From the NCBI RefSeq assembly GCF_009184865.1, contig NZ_CP045096.1:8308001-8372000 (forward strand): DNA of 64,000 nt. Reading direction: 5' to 3'. Each line of letters begins with the position of its first letter. Position 1 is the first letter of the stretch. Both the position numbers and the translations under genes were made by a program. Origin of the DNA: Streptomyces phaeolivaceus (GTDB lineage Bacteria > Actinomycetota > Actinomycetes > Streptomycetales > Streptomycetaceae). Below are positions 54,641 to 63,238 of this stretch, piece after piece. The notes beneath the pieces were generated by a model that was given only the letters and a program-made list of their open reading frames with translations, was not told the DNA's origin and did no database searches.

Positions 54641-57138
54641 GACGACGCCCTCCCCACGGTCCCGGCGGCGGAGCGCGGTGTCCCGGAGACGTTCCGCGCA
54701 CCGGCCGCCCTGGTGTCGATCAGTCCGGCCAGCTCGGCCAGGACCGGATGCCCGTTGACGTCCCTGGGGGACACCGCCCGCTCCAGGGCGATCGCCAGCT
54801 TCACCGCCGACAGCGAGGTGCCGCCCCGGTCGAAGAAGTGGTCGTGCCGGCCGATCCGGGCCCGTGGCACCCCGAGCACCTCGGCCCACACCTCGGCCAG
54901 CCGCCGCTCGGTCGGGGTGACCGGCGGTTCCCCCGACTCGAAGTCCCCGGCGTCCAGCCGCTCGGCCAGCGCGGTCAGCGTCCGCCGGTCGATCTTGCCG
55001 TTGGCGGTCAGCGGCAGACTCTCCCGATGGTGGAACACCGACGGCACCATGTACGCCGGCAGCGAGGCCGCCAGCCGGTCCCGCAGCTCCTCGGCCGCGA
55101 GCGGCCGGCCCGAGTGGAACGCGACCAGCCGTGTCCCCCAGGCGACCACCACCGCGCCGTCCCGGACGCCCGCCACCTTGAGCAGCGCGTTCTCCACCTC
55201 GCCGATCTCGATACGGAAGCCCCGCACCTTGACCTGGGTGTCCCGGCGGCCCAGGAACTCCAGCTTGCCGTCGGGCCGCCAGCGCCCGTGGTCCCCGCTG
55301 CGGTAGAGCCGTTCACCGGGCCGGTACGGGTCGGTGGTGAACGCCCGCGCGGTGCGCTCGGGATCGTTGACGTACCCCCGTCCGACACACACCCCGGAGA
55401 AGACGATCTCCCCCGGCGCGCCCAGCGGCACCAGGGAGAGCCGCTCGTCGACGACGTACACCCGGACGTTGCGGACGGGACGGCCCAGTGGCACCCGGCC
55501 GCCCTCCGGGGTCCGGTCCATCACCTCGTGGTTGGTGTCGTCCGAGGTCTCGGTCAGCCCGTAGGCGTTGACCAGCGGTATCCCCGGCTCGGTGGCGAAC
55601 CAGCGCTCCGCCAGCTCCTTCTTCAGCGCCTCCCCGGTGACCGACACCCGGCGCAGCGCGGGCAGTTCACGGGGGTGCCGCTCCAGATGGGCGAGGACCG
55701 CTTCGAGGTACGACGGCACCACCTGGACCACGTTCGCCCGGCCGTCGGCGATCCGGTCGACGAACCGCTCGACGTCCAGGATCACGTCCTGCTCCACAAG
55801 GAGGGTCCGCCCGCCGACCAGCGGCGCGGCCAGCAGCTGCCACAGGGAGATGTCGAAGCACTGGGGCGCGGTCTGCGCGACCACGTCCCCCTCGCCGATG
55901 TCGAGGTCGTCGAGCTTGGCGTGCAGATGGTTGAGCATCCCGCCGTGCTCGCACATCGCGCCCTTGGGCTCGCCCGTGGAACCGGAGGTGAAGTAGATGT
56001 ACGCCAGCCGGTCCGGCCCGATCTCCATACCGAGGTCGGAGTCCGGATGGGCCTCGTCGTACGCGTCCTCCACCAGCAGCCGCTGTGTCCCGGGCAGTGT
56101 GGCCAGGGCCGCGTCCAGGGTGGCGGTGCCGCCCCGTTCGGTGAGCACCAGCTCGCAGCCGGCGCGGGTGAGCATGCGGGCGACGCGCTCGGCGGGGAAG
56201 TGCGGCTCGACGGGCAGATAGGCGCCGCCCGCCTTGAACACCGCGAGGACGGCCGCCATCCAGTCCAGGTTCCGTTCCGTCACCACGGCGACGACGCCCT
56301 CACGGCCGAGACCCCGGACCAGCAGGGCCCGACTGAGCTGGTTGGCGCGGGAGTTGAGTTCGCGATACGTCCAGCGCCGGTCGCCCTGGACGGCCGCGAC
56401 CGCGTCCGGGTGGGCCACGACCCGCTGTTCGAACAGCTCGTGCACCCGGCGGTCGGGCAGTTCGCGGTGGGGTCCGGCCAACCCGTCCAGCTGGAACCGG
56501 AGTTCGTCGTCGCCGACCAGACTCCGCCGCCCGTGCCCGGCGTCCGGTTCGGCGGCCAGCAGGGTGAGCGCGGTGACGTGGTACCCGGCGATCCGGGCCG
56601 CGCCGTCCTCGTCGAGCACATCCGTGCGGTACCGCAGCCGCAGCGCCGGACCGTCGTCGCGGTGCACCAGCCCGATGCGCAGGACCACGTCCTCGTCGAG
56701 GTCGCCGTCGCCCCCGCCGGTGTCGAGCACGGTCTCGAACGGCGGTTCCTCCAGGCCGAGTTCGTGCCGCAGGGCGTCGACCGGGAACCCGGCGTGCGTC
56801 AGCAGCGCGGCGGCGGTCCGGTGGGTGCGCTCAAGGAGTGCCCGCCAGGTGTCGCCGGGCTCGGCGGTGAGCCGGCAGGGCAGCAGACGGCCGTCCTCCA
56901 GCCAGCCGGTGACGACCTCGCTCTCCCCCGACAGCGCGGCGAGCACCTTGGCGTGCGCGGCGAGCAGCGCAGCCGTACCGTCCGCGGCGGTCAACACCCC
57001 TTCCGGGAGGGCTGTTTCGTAGGCGGCGACCCCTTTCGCCGGTTCGGCGCTCCACCGCGGTATCGCGGTCCGCCCCCCGGCGGTGAGCACCTCGTGCCAG
57101 TACGTCCGGGCGGTGTCGCCCGCATCCGACAGTTCCAT
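54637..57138 (-). CDS. NRPS adenylation-carrier protein with truncated condensation-like N-terminus
   Basis: An 833-aa protein. Residues 1-215 resemble the second half of a condensation domain and lack HHxxxDG. Residues about 235-735 are an adenylation domain: YIYFTSGSTGEPKGA (A3), QCFDISLWQ (A4), NAYGLTETSDD (A5, with Leu for the usual Pro), YRSGDHGRWRPDGKLEFLGR (A7-A8) and LTANGKIDRR with the catalytic Lys (A10). A carrier domain follows, with the phosphopantetheine Ser in FDRGGTSLS (residue 775). By eye the specificity residues are D-I-W-Q-S-T-A-D-D-K; two Asp at the pocket end fit a basic amino acid. L-Dap from the downstream SbnA/SbnB is the natural candidate. ATG 57138 follows GGGGAAG. 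Confidence 0.9.
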   Translation of the reverse strand: MELSDAGDTARTYWHEVLTAGGRTAIPRWSAEPAKGVAAYETALPEGVLTAADGTAALLAAHAKVLAALSGESEVVTGWLEDGRLLPCRLTAEPGDTWRALLERTHRTAAALLTHAGFPVDALRHELGLEEPPFETVLDTGGGDGDLDEDVVLRIGLVHRDDGPALRLRYRTDVLDEDGAARIAGYHVTALTLLAAEPDAGHGRRSLVGDDELRFQLDGLAGPHRELPDRRVHELFEQRVVAHPDAVAAVQGDRRWTYRELNSRANQLSRALLVRGLGREGVVAVVTERNLDWMAAVLAVFKAGGAYLPVEPHFPAERVARMLTRAGCELVLTERGGTATLDAALATLPGTQRLLVEDAYDEAHPDSDLGMEIGPDRLAYIYFTSGSTGEPKGAMCEHGGMLNHLHAKLDDLDIGEGDVVAQTAPQCFDISLWQLLAAPLVGGRTLLVEQDVILDVERFVDRIADGRANVVQVVPSYLEAVLAHLERHPRELPALRRVSVTGEALKKELAERWFATEPGIPLVNAYGLTETSDDTNHEVMDRTPEGGRVPLGRPVRNVRVYVVDERLSLVPLGAPGEIVFSGVCVGRGYVNDPERTARAFTTDPYRPGERLYRSGDHGRWRPDGKLEFLGRRDTQVKVRGFRIEIGEVENALLKVAGVRDGAVVVAWGTRLVAFHSGRPLAAEELRDRLAASLPAYMVPSVFHHRESLPLTANGKIDRRTLTALAERLDAGDFESGEPPVTPTERRLAEVWAEVLGVPRARIGRHDHFFDRGGTSLSAVKLAIALERAVSPRDVNGHPVLAELAGLIDTRAAGARNVSGTPRSAAGTVGRASS

Positions 57139-57152
57139 GTTCTTCCCCCGAT

Positions 57153-59663
57153 TCACCGTGATCCGGTGTTCTCCGTCGCCGGGTTTCCGCCCCAGCGCGC
57201 GTACGGCGGCACCTCCTCGCCCTTCATCAGGAAGGAGTCCGGCGCCAGCACGGCCCCCTCGCCCAGCGTCACGCCGTAGTGGACGAACGCCTGGACCTCC
57301 AGCGTGCTGCCGGCGCCGATCGTGACGTGGTCGGACTTGAAGGTGCCGTCCTCCTGCGAATGCGCCTGGATCTTGCTGCCGGCCGCGAGCGTGCAGTCGT
57401 CGCCGACGGCGGTCAGCGTGCGCTCGGTGATGAACACGCCGTCGTCGAAGACCCGCCGCCCGATCCGCACCCCCAGCAGCCGCCAGACGAGGTTCTTGTA
57501 GGGGGTGCCGTTGAGCACCTCCAGATGCTTGTCCGGCAGCTTCCACAGCCGCTCCTGCCGCCAGAAGACGGGGTCGTAGATGGAGCACAGCCGGGGCCGC
57601 AGCGGCCGGAAACGGGTCAGGGACCGCTCGACCAGCGCGTAGTAGAGGACGGTGAAGAGCAGTGCCGCCCCGGGCAGCGCGGCGAGCGCCAGCGGTCCCA
57701 CCAGGCCGTCGCCGTGTCCGTACAGGTCGTAGGCGGTGAAGCCGAGCACGGTGAGGGCGAAGGTGTGCAGCCAGCGCAGGAACAGGAACAGGCCCATCGA
57801 GCGCAGGTTGAAGCGGTTCTTCGCGGCGAGCCGCCGGCGCAGTTCGTCGCCCTCGCGCAGATGGTCGAAGCGGCTGTCGCGCTCCACCGAGCGGGGGATC
57901 TCGAAGGGCGGTGAGCCGAGCAGCCCGACCCCCTCGCGGATCTCGCCGTCCAGCGGGACCAGCACCTTCGTGGCCAGCAGGCAGTTCTCGCCGGTCCGGC
58001 CGCCGACCGGGTAGGCGATCAGATTCCCCAGGAAGTTGTGCCCGCCGATCGCCGTCCGGGACACCCGGAACGACGTACCCGAGTAGTCCGCGTTCATGAC
58101 CGACAGTCCGTCCGCGACCATCGTGCCGCTGCCGACCTTCACCAGGTACGGCGTCTCGTGCCGCATCTCGGTGCCGAAGTTGGACCCGGTCTGGTCGACG
58201 CGGGAGAGGTCGTATCCGAGGGCCTTGAGGTAGGGGACGATGTACGAGCTGTCGCCGCAGAGCCACTTGAAGAACTTGAGGTTGGTCAGCCGGGTGATCG
58301 CGCGGTGCAGCGAGTAGTGGAAGCCGTACAGCGGATAGACGCGGTCGGGCTTCACCAGGGGCCGCAGCAGCCGGGGCACGGCGAACACGCCGAAGGCTCC
58401 GACGGCGATCGAGCCGGTGAACAGCGCGAGCGACAGGACCATCGCCTCGATGTAGAAGCGCGCCGAGGAGACGTGGTGCGCCGCCGGGTCGAGCAGGGTG
58501 TCCAGCTCGGGTGCGGCGGTGAGCAGCAGACAGGCGCCGCCGACGGTCAGCGGCAGGTACAGCAGCAGCGTCTGGAGCAGGGCGGCGAGCCCGTAGCCGG
58601 CGCGCTTGAGCGTGCCGCACGGGAGCGGCGGGACCCGGACGTGGTCGACGTCCGTGGGCCGGGCCGGTGAGCCGTGCCAGCTCTGTCCGGCCGGGACCGA
58701 CTCGTCGGCGCGCAGCGCGGAGGAGTGGCCGAGCTGGGAGCCGTCGCCCATGGCGGTGCCGATGTCGAGGACGGTGTGCTCGCCGACGAAGACGTCCCGG
58801 CCGAGGGTGACCGGGCCGGTGCGGATGCGCCCGGCGCGCGCCCGGTAGCAGAGGAAGTGGGAGTCCTTGCGGACGATCGTGCCCGCGCCGATGGTGAGCA
58901 GATCGGTGCAGACCGGGACGGTGTGGCTGAGGATCGTGACGCCCGCTCCGATGCGGGCGCCGAGGGCCCGGAGATAGAGCACGTACAGCGGGTTGCCGAC
59001 GAAGAGGATCATCGGGCTGGTGCGCAGGAGCGCCTTGACGGTCCAGAACCGGAGATACGCCGGGCCCCACACGGGGAACTCCACGGGCTTCCACCGCCCG
59101 ACCAGCAGCCACTTGGCGACGACCGGCAGGGCGCACAGGGCGAGGAAGCCGAGCAGACCGAAGACGGCCGAGCGCAGATAGATCTCCACGATCCCCGGGG
59201 CGTCCGCCACCCACTCGTACCCCTGGACGTATCCGGAGGTGGCGAGCAGGCAGTAGCCGGCGAAGAGGAGCAACTGCAGTGCCCCGCACAGGGCGTAGCG
59301 GAAGGTGCTGCCCGGGGGCGCGGGTTCGGCGGGCGCGGGCGGGGCGGCCGGTGGCGCCGGCGCCTCGGTCAGCGCGGTGGCGAGAGAACGGATCGTGGGG
59401 TGACCGTAGACGTCCCGGATGGACACCGACGGCAGATCGGGGTGCTTCCTGACGCGGGCACAGAAATGCGCCATCGTCAGCGAGTTGGCACCGAGGTCGT
59501 CGAAGAAATGGCTTTCTGCGGGCACGTGTTCGACGCGTGCGACGCCGGCCAGAACTTCGGCGAGGAGTCGCTCGACGGCGGTGTACGATTCCGTCGCGTC
59601 CGGCTCGGCCCCCTGGACCTCGCCCGGTGTTTCCGCCACGGGTCGTGGCGCTGGCAATGTCAT
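57153..59663 (-). CDS. Pls/PosA-family NRPS terminal protein: carrier domain, membrane segments, three beta-helix repeats
   Basis: An 836-aa protein. Residues about 20-105 are a carrier domain (HFFDDLGANSLTMAHFCARVRK, Ser in GANSL). The rest matches the C-terminal half of epsilon-poly-lysine synthetase-type enzymes. Membrane pairs (GALQLLLFAGYCLLATSGYV, FGLLGFLALCALPVVAKWLL and later ones near residues 370, 440 and 640) alternate with three soluble left-handed beta-helix (hexapeptide) units, for example GARIGAGVTILSH, GSGTMVADGLSVMNADYSG and TIGAGSTLEVQAFVHYGVTLGEGAV. In Pls these tandem domains condense amino acids iteratively at the membrane. Here they are split from the adenylation domain, encoded 14 bases downstream. 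GGAG lies seven bases before the ATG. Confidence 0.88.
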   Translation of the reverse strand: MTLPAPRPVAETPGEVQGAEPDATESYTAVERLLAEVLAGVARVEHVPAESHFFDDLGANSLTMAHFCARVRKHPDLPSVSIRDVYGHPTIRSLATALTEAPAPPAAPPAPAEPAPPGSTFRYALCGALQLLLFAGYCLLATSGYVQGYEWVADAPGIVEIYLRSAVFGLLGFLALCALPVVAKWLLVGRWKPVEFPVWGPAYLRFWTVKALLRTSPMILFVGNPLYVLYLRALGARIGAGVTILSHTVPVCTDLLTIGAGTIVRKDSHFLCYRARAGRIRTGPVTLGRDVFVGEHTVLDIGTAMGDGSQLGHSSALRADESVPAGQSWHGSPARPTDVDHVRVPPLPCGTLKRAGYGLAALLQTLLLYLPLTVGGACLLLTAAPELDTLLDPAAHHVSSARFYIEAMVLSLALFTGSIAVGAFGVFAVPRLLRPLVKPDRVYPLYGFHYSLHRAITRLTNLKFFKWLCGDSSYIVPYLKALGYDLSRVDQTGSNFGTEMRHETPYLVKVGSGTMVADGLSVMNADYSGTSFRVSRTAIGGHNFLGNLIAYPVGGRTGENCLLATKVLVPLDGEIREGVGLLGSPPFEIPRSVERDSRFDHLREGDELRRRLAAKNRFNLRSMGLFLFLRWLHTFALTVLGFTAYDLYGHGDGLVGPLALAALPGAALLFTVLYYALVERSLTRFRPLRPRLCSIYDPVFWRQERLWKLPDKHLEVLNGTPYKNLVWRLLGVRIGRRVFDDGVFITERTLTAVGDDCTLAAGSKIQAHSQEDGTFKSDHVTIGAGSTLEVQAFVHYGVTLGEGAVLAPDSFLMKGEEVPPYARWGGNPATENTGSR

Positions 59664-60268
59664 TGAATTTCTCCGCGACAGGTATTGCGATGGAAGGCGC
59701 CCGGGGGTGAACGGGACGGCGCGCGGAATGACAGAAGGAGGGGGAGAGGAGTTGCGGGAAAGGGAAGCGGTGACGTATGTGGCGGAATTGATCAGGCCTG
59801 GTCGGAGCCTGGACGAATCCCCGGTGTGCGCTGTGCCGGCATCTGGTCCAGAGGGGCGCAGCGGAATGCAATCCGGATTCTTTCGGTACATTCGGGAACA
59901 GGTCAAGCAGGGTCGGGTATTTGACGATTTCCCGCCCCTTTCCGGCCTCTTCCTCGATCTCTGTCGAAGTGTCGGACCTGTGTCCGTCCCGGGCTTCAGC
60001 GGGGAACTTTCCAAAAGGGCGGTACAAAAGCGCCCGGAGGTTCCACTTCCGGCCTCCTCAATGATTCGGCCAGCACGTGCATGACAGAAAAGGCGATTCG
60101 GAATCACCTTTGGTTTCTGCTGGGTTTCCCTTCGTTTGCTGCCCCGTGACGCGACCGGAGGGAAGCGTGCGCCGCACGCGGACGGGAGGATGTGCCGCAC
60201 GCGGGCCCTGCCACCGCCGACGGCACCGGGAGGTGAGGGCGGCACGTCTGGCCGGATACCTTTAGGGC
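59664..60268. other. Intergenic leader of the diaminopropionate synthetase operon
   Basis: About 600 bases without a supported gene, between the divergent synthetase operon and the YihY gene. The stretch from about 59660 to 60130 is visibly less GC-rich than its surroundings, and its open frames lack start signals. It contains a short inverted repeat GATTC, one base, GAATC (60092-60102). A long regulated leader or several promoters are plausible. No regulator gene is next to the operon. Confidence 0.5.
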
Positions 60269-61402
60269 GTGCAGCCAGCAAGTCAGTCACCCCCACCGCC
60301 CGGGACGTCCGAGAGCCCCCATGGACGTCTCCACCGCGCCCGCGCCCTCTATCGGGACGTCTCGAAGCGCAGGACCGCCTGGCTGCTCCTGAAGGACACC
60401 GTCAACTCCTGCATCGAGTACCGCATCCTGGGCCTCGCGGCCGAGGCGGCGTTCTTCACGCTGCTCTCCGTGCCGCCGCTGCTGCTCAGCATGATCGGCC
60501 TGCTCGGCTACGTCGACGACTGGACCGGCGCCGACACCATCGCCAGCCTGGAGCTCAACCTCCTGGAGGCCTCGCGCACCGTCCTGTCCGACAAGGGCGT
60601 CGCCCAGATCGCGCAGCCCATCCTGGACGACGTGATGAAGGGCGGTCGCCCCGACGTCATCTCCATAGGCTTCCTGTTCGCCCTGTGGTCCGGCTCCCGC
60701 GCGGTGAACGTCTTCATCGACACCATCACCGTCATGTACGGCCTCGACGGCGTCCGCGGCATCGTCAAGACCCGGCTGATGGCGTTCCTGCTCTTCCTCG
60801 TGGCCCTGCTGATCGGTTCGATCGCCCTGCCGCTGATGGTCGCGGGACCCGACGCGGTCGTCCGGATCGTCCCGTGGTCGGCGACGGTGGTCCAGGTCCT
60901 CTACTGGCCCGTGGTCATCGTCCTGTCCATCGTCTTCCTGACCACGCTCTACCACGTGTCAGTACCGGTCCGCTCCCCCTGGGTCGAGGACGTACCGGGG
61001 GCGTTGGTGGCCCTCGGCATGTGGGTCCTGGGCAGCTTCCTGCTCCGTATCTACCTCACCAACACGGTCGAGGGCGCGACCATCTACGGCTCCCTGGCCG
61101 CCGCCGTGGCCGTCCTCCTCTGGATCGGCGTCAGCGCCTTCGCCGTCCTGGTCGGCGCCGCCGTCAACGCCGCGATCGACCGTGTCTGGCCCGCAGCCGC
61201 CACGGCCGCGGCCCGCGCCGCCAACGAACGCCTCCGCGAGGAACAGGCCGCCGAGTACGTGGCCCGCGCCGCCGCCGCCCGCTCCCACGACCCCGAAGAC
61301 CCCGACATGCCCTCCGAGTTCCCCGAACGCTGGTCCCGCTTCCTCCCACCGGAGGACGTGACATCGAGGCTGCGGTCACCGGCGAAGAAGGGGGAGGACT
61401 AG
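60269..61402 (+). CDS. YihY/virulence factor BrkB family membrane protein
   Basis: A 377-aa integral membrane protein with about six hydrophobic segments. Family blocks are present: ILGLAAEAAFFTLLSVPPLLLS, FLFALWSGSRAVNVFIDTITVMYG, GALVALGMWVLGSFLLRIYLTN and YGSLAAAVAVLLWIGVSAFAVLVGA. The C-terminus is a cytoplasmic Ala/Arg/Glu-rich helix. The family has no settled transport function. The GTG at 60269 is the assigned start. It is divergent from the synthetase operon and may or may not share its function. Confidence 0.9.
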   Translation: MQPASQSPPPPGTSESPHGRLHRARALYRDVSKRRTAWLLLKDTVNSCIEYRILGLAAEAAFFTLLSVPPLLLSMIGLLGYVDDWTGADTIASLELNLLEASRTVLSDKGVAQIAQPILDDVMKGGRPDVISIGFLFALWSGSRAVNVFIDTITVMYGLDGVRGIVKTRLMAFLLFLVALLIGSIALPLMVAGPDAVVRIVPWSATVVQVLYWPVVIVLSIVFLTTLYHVSVPVRSPWVEDVPGALVALGMWVLGSFLLRIYLTNTVEGATIYGSLAAAVAVLLWIGVSAFAVLVGAAVNAAIDRVWPAAATAAARAANERLREEQAAEYVARAAAARSHDPEDPDMPSEFPERWSRFLPPEDVTSRLRSPAKKGED

Positions 61403-61445
61403 GCGAGGCCAGCGGCTGTCGGCCCCCCGGGCACCCCCAGGCCTC

Positions 61446-61726
61446 TCAGGGGCGCGGGGAACTGCGCGTGCAACCACGCACGACCCGCACCCGGCGGCGC
61501 ACCCGCACCCCGTCGGAGACGCGCGCGTCGCGCCCGTCCATCAACCCCTCGAACGCCGCCACAAGAGAATCCACCTCCTCCGCCGGCACCCCGAACCCCG
61601 GCAACTGATCCCCGTGGTCCCGCGCGGACACCGGCACATGGACGAACTCCCGCCCCACCACCGCCGAGATCTCCGCTTCGCCGCCACCACCGTCATGTCC
61701 TGAGTGCGTGGCGTGTTCTCCGTCAT
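61446..61726 (-). pseudogene. Collapsed NmrA-like NAD(P)H-binding epimerase gene
   Basis: The ATG at 61726 starts the typical N-terminus of an NmrA-type Rossmann protein (MTENTPRTQDMTVV), but the Rossmann GGTG motif and most of the protein are missing. In another frame, from about 61690, the typical C-terminus appears (AEISAVVGREFVHVPVSARD, then VAAFEGLMDGRDARVSDGV). A deletion of roughly 600 bases with a frame change explains both pieces. The 3' end runs into dispersed-repeat copy 5. Confidence 0.65.
61447..61475. repeat. Dispersed GC-rich intergenic element, copy 5
   Basis: CAGGGGCGCGGGGAACTGCG followed by CGTGCAACC, downstream of the YihY gene. It matches copy 2 over the first 22 bases. 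Confidence 0.7.
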
Positions 61727-61806
61727 GCCTCCAGTGAACGGCCCCCGCTTCCGCACCCCATCGCTGAACGGCTCATTCCCATGAGCGCGCGTCCACGCTG
61801 ACGGAC

Positions 61807-61914
61807 ATGGACGCACTCACCGGCCTGCGGGAGGGCGACGCCTGGATCATCCCCAGGAGCATCGGCGGTCGGTGCAGGGCCGAGCGCGGTGGTACCCGGT
61901 GGCCACAGGCGTAG
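61807..61914 (+). pseudogene. Possible N-terminal remnant of an AraC/cupin regulator
   Basis: A 35-codon frame beginning [17 protein letters not shown] resembles the start of AraC-type cupin regulators that commonly diverge from NmrA-like genes. It breaks off after about 10 residues of similarity, next to the collapsed NmrA gene. The similarity is short and judged by eye. Confidence 0.3.
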
Positions 61915-61924
61915 CCTTTTCGAT

Positions 61925-62611
61925 GTGTATGTGGAGAGGGCTTCTCGGCTGCGTGGGGCCGTGGTGTGGACCAACAGTCCGAGTGGGCCGGGCACCGGAC
62001 GGATCCTGCCCGACGGATGCATGGATCTGCTGTGGAACGACGGGCGGCTGATGGTCGCCGGACCCGATACGCACGCGTACGTCGACGAAGGGGCGCCCGG
62101 CGGCTGGGCGGGGCTCCGGTTCTTTCCCGGGCAGGCGCCCGCCTTCCTCGGTGTGCCCGCGCACGCGTTGCGGGACCGGCGGGTGGAGCTGGCCGAGCTG
62201 TGGTCGCCGGCGGTGGTGCGGCGGCTCACCGCCCGGGTGAACGCGGCGGGCGATCGGGCGAGCGGGCTCGAAGAGGTGGTCCTGGGGCGGGCGGCCGAGC
62301 TGGGGCGGCCCGATCCGGTGCTGCGACGGATCGTCGACGCCCTGGACGCGGGGCGGCCCGTGGGCGCGACCGCCGACGAACTCGGTCTCGGGGCACGGCA
62401 GTTGCACCGCAGATCCCTCGCCGCGTTCGGGTACGGACCCAAGACGCTGGCCCGGGTGCTGCGCCTCCAACGGGCACTCGCGCTCGCCCGCGACGGTGTG
62501 CCCTACGCCGAGACGGCGGCCCGGACCGGGTACGCCGACCAGGCGCATCTGGCGCGTGACGTACGGGAGTTGGCGGGCCTGCCGCTCGGCGAGCTGCTCG
62601 GCGGACGGTAG
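61925..62611 (+). CDS. AraC-family transcriptional regulator
   Basis: About 228 aa. The N-terminal ligand-binding part has [26 protein letters not shown] (typical of the DUF6597-type AraC group). The C-terminal pair of helix-turn-helix motifs is intact: [27 protein letters not shown] and [25 protein letters not shown]. The GTG at 61925 gives the family N-terminus [15 protein letters not shown]; another GTG at 61889 is possible, and no clear ribosome-binding site precedes either. Its former target may be the adjacent collapsed NmrA-like gene. Confidence 0.85.
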   Translation: MYVERASRLRGAVVWTNSPSGPGTGRILPDGCMDLLWNDGRLMVAGPDTHAYVDEGAPGGWAGLRFFPGQAPAFLGVPAHALRDRRVELAELWSPAVVRRLTARVNAAGDRASGLEEVVLGRAAELGRPDPVLRRIVDALDAGRPVGATADELGLGARQLHRRSLAAFGYGPKTLARVLRLQRALALARDGVPYAETAARTGYADQAHLARDVRELAGLPLGELLGGR

Positions 62612-62633
62612 CGGGCCCCCGCGGGGTGCGGGG

Positions 62634-63038
62634 CTACTCGGGGGCGGGCGTCGGCAAGGGCGCGAACAGGTCGACGCCGTTGCCGTCGGGGTCGTGGATC
62701 ACGGCGTACCGCTGGCCCCACACCGCGTCCCACGGCTTGAGTTCACCGTGGTACCCGGCGTTCACCAACTCCTCGTACACCGCGTCCACTTCGGCCGGGC
62801 TGTCGCACAGCAGGGCCAGCCCGGCGCCGCCGCCCGTCCCCCGCCGGTACCCGGGGTGGAAGGAGCGGACGGTCTCCTCGGTGTCGAGCAACAGCCGCAG
62901 TCCGCCGGGCAGTTCGGCCTCGGCGTGCGGCTGGTCCTCGGCGCCCTCCGGGAAGGCGAAACCGAGCCGACGGTAGAAGGTGACGGAGGCGGCCATGTCC
63001 GAGGCCACCATGCCGATCGCATCGAGTCGTGGAGTCAT
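62634..63038 (-). CDS. VOC (glyoxalase/bleomycin-resistance fold) family protein
   Basis: A 134-aa protein with two beta-alpha-beta-beta-beta units: LDAIGMVASDMAASVTFYRRLGF, then EVDAVYEELVNAGYHGELKPWDAVWGQRYAVIHDPDGNGVDLFAP. The C-terminal Asp-Pro-Asp-Gly-Asn-Gly and final acidic position are typical of metal-binding or antibiotic-binding members. The reaction or ligand is unknown. It is convergent with the AraC gene and divergent from the lipoprotein gene. Confidence 0.9.
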   Translation of the reverse strand: MTPRLDAIGMVASDMAASVTFYRRLGFAFPEGAEDQPHAEAELPGGLRLLLDTEETVRSFHPGYRRGTGGGAGLALLCDSPAEVDAVYEELVNAGYHGELKPWDAVWGQRYAVIHDPDGNGVDLFAPLPTPAPE

Positions 63039-63238
63039 ACGGCCACCGTAGGCGGACCGTCGGCGGCCGGTCTTGAAGGAATCGGACACATGCGGGCGGG
63101 AGGCGATCGTCGGCCCCGCCCCGCCCCGCCGGTTCCGGGGTCTCCGCCCATGGCCCCGGGGGCACTGGGAGTAAGCGCTCTCGGGAGAACGTACTCTTTG
63201 GCTCACCTGTGGAACAACTGTGCGGCAGGATGGTGGGC

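Noticed and set aside
54637..60027. A single 1796-aa NRPS reading from the synthetase operon
   Set aside because: The first 960 codons are out of frame with the membrane/beta-helix protein and read as Arg/Pro-rich nonsense. Two separate genes with good ribosome-binding sites at 59663 and 57138 explain the region.
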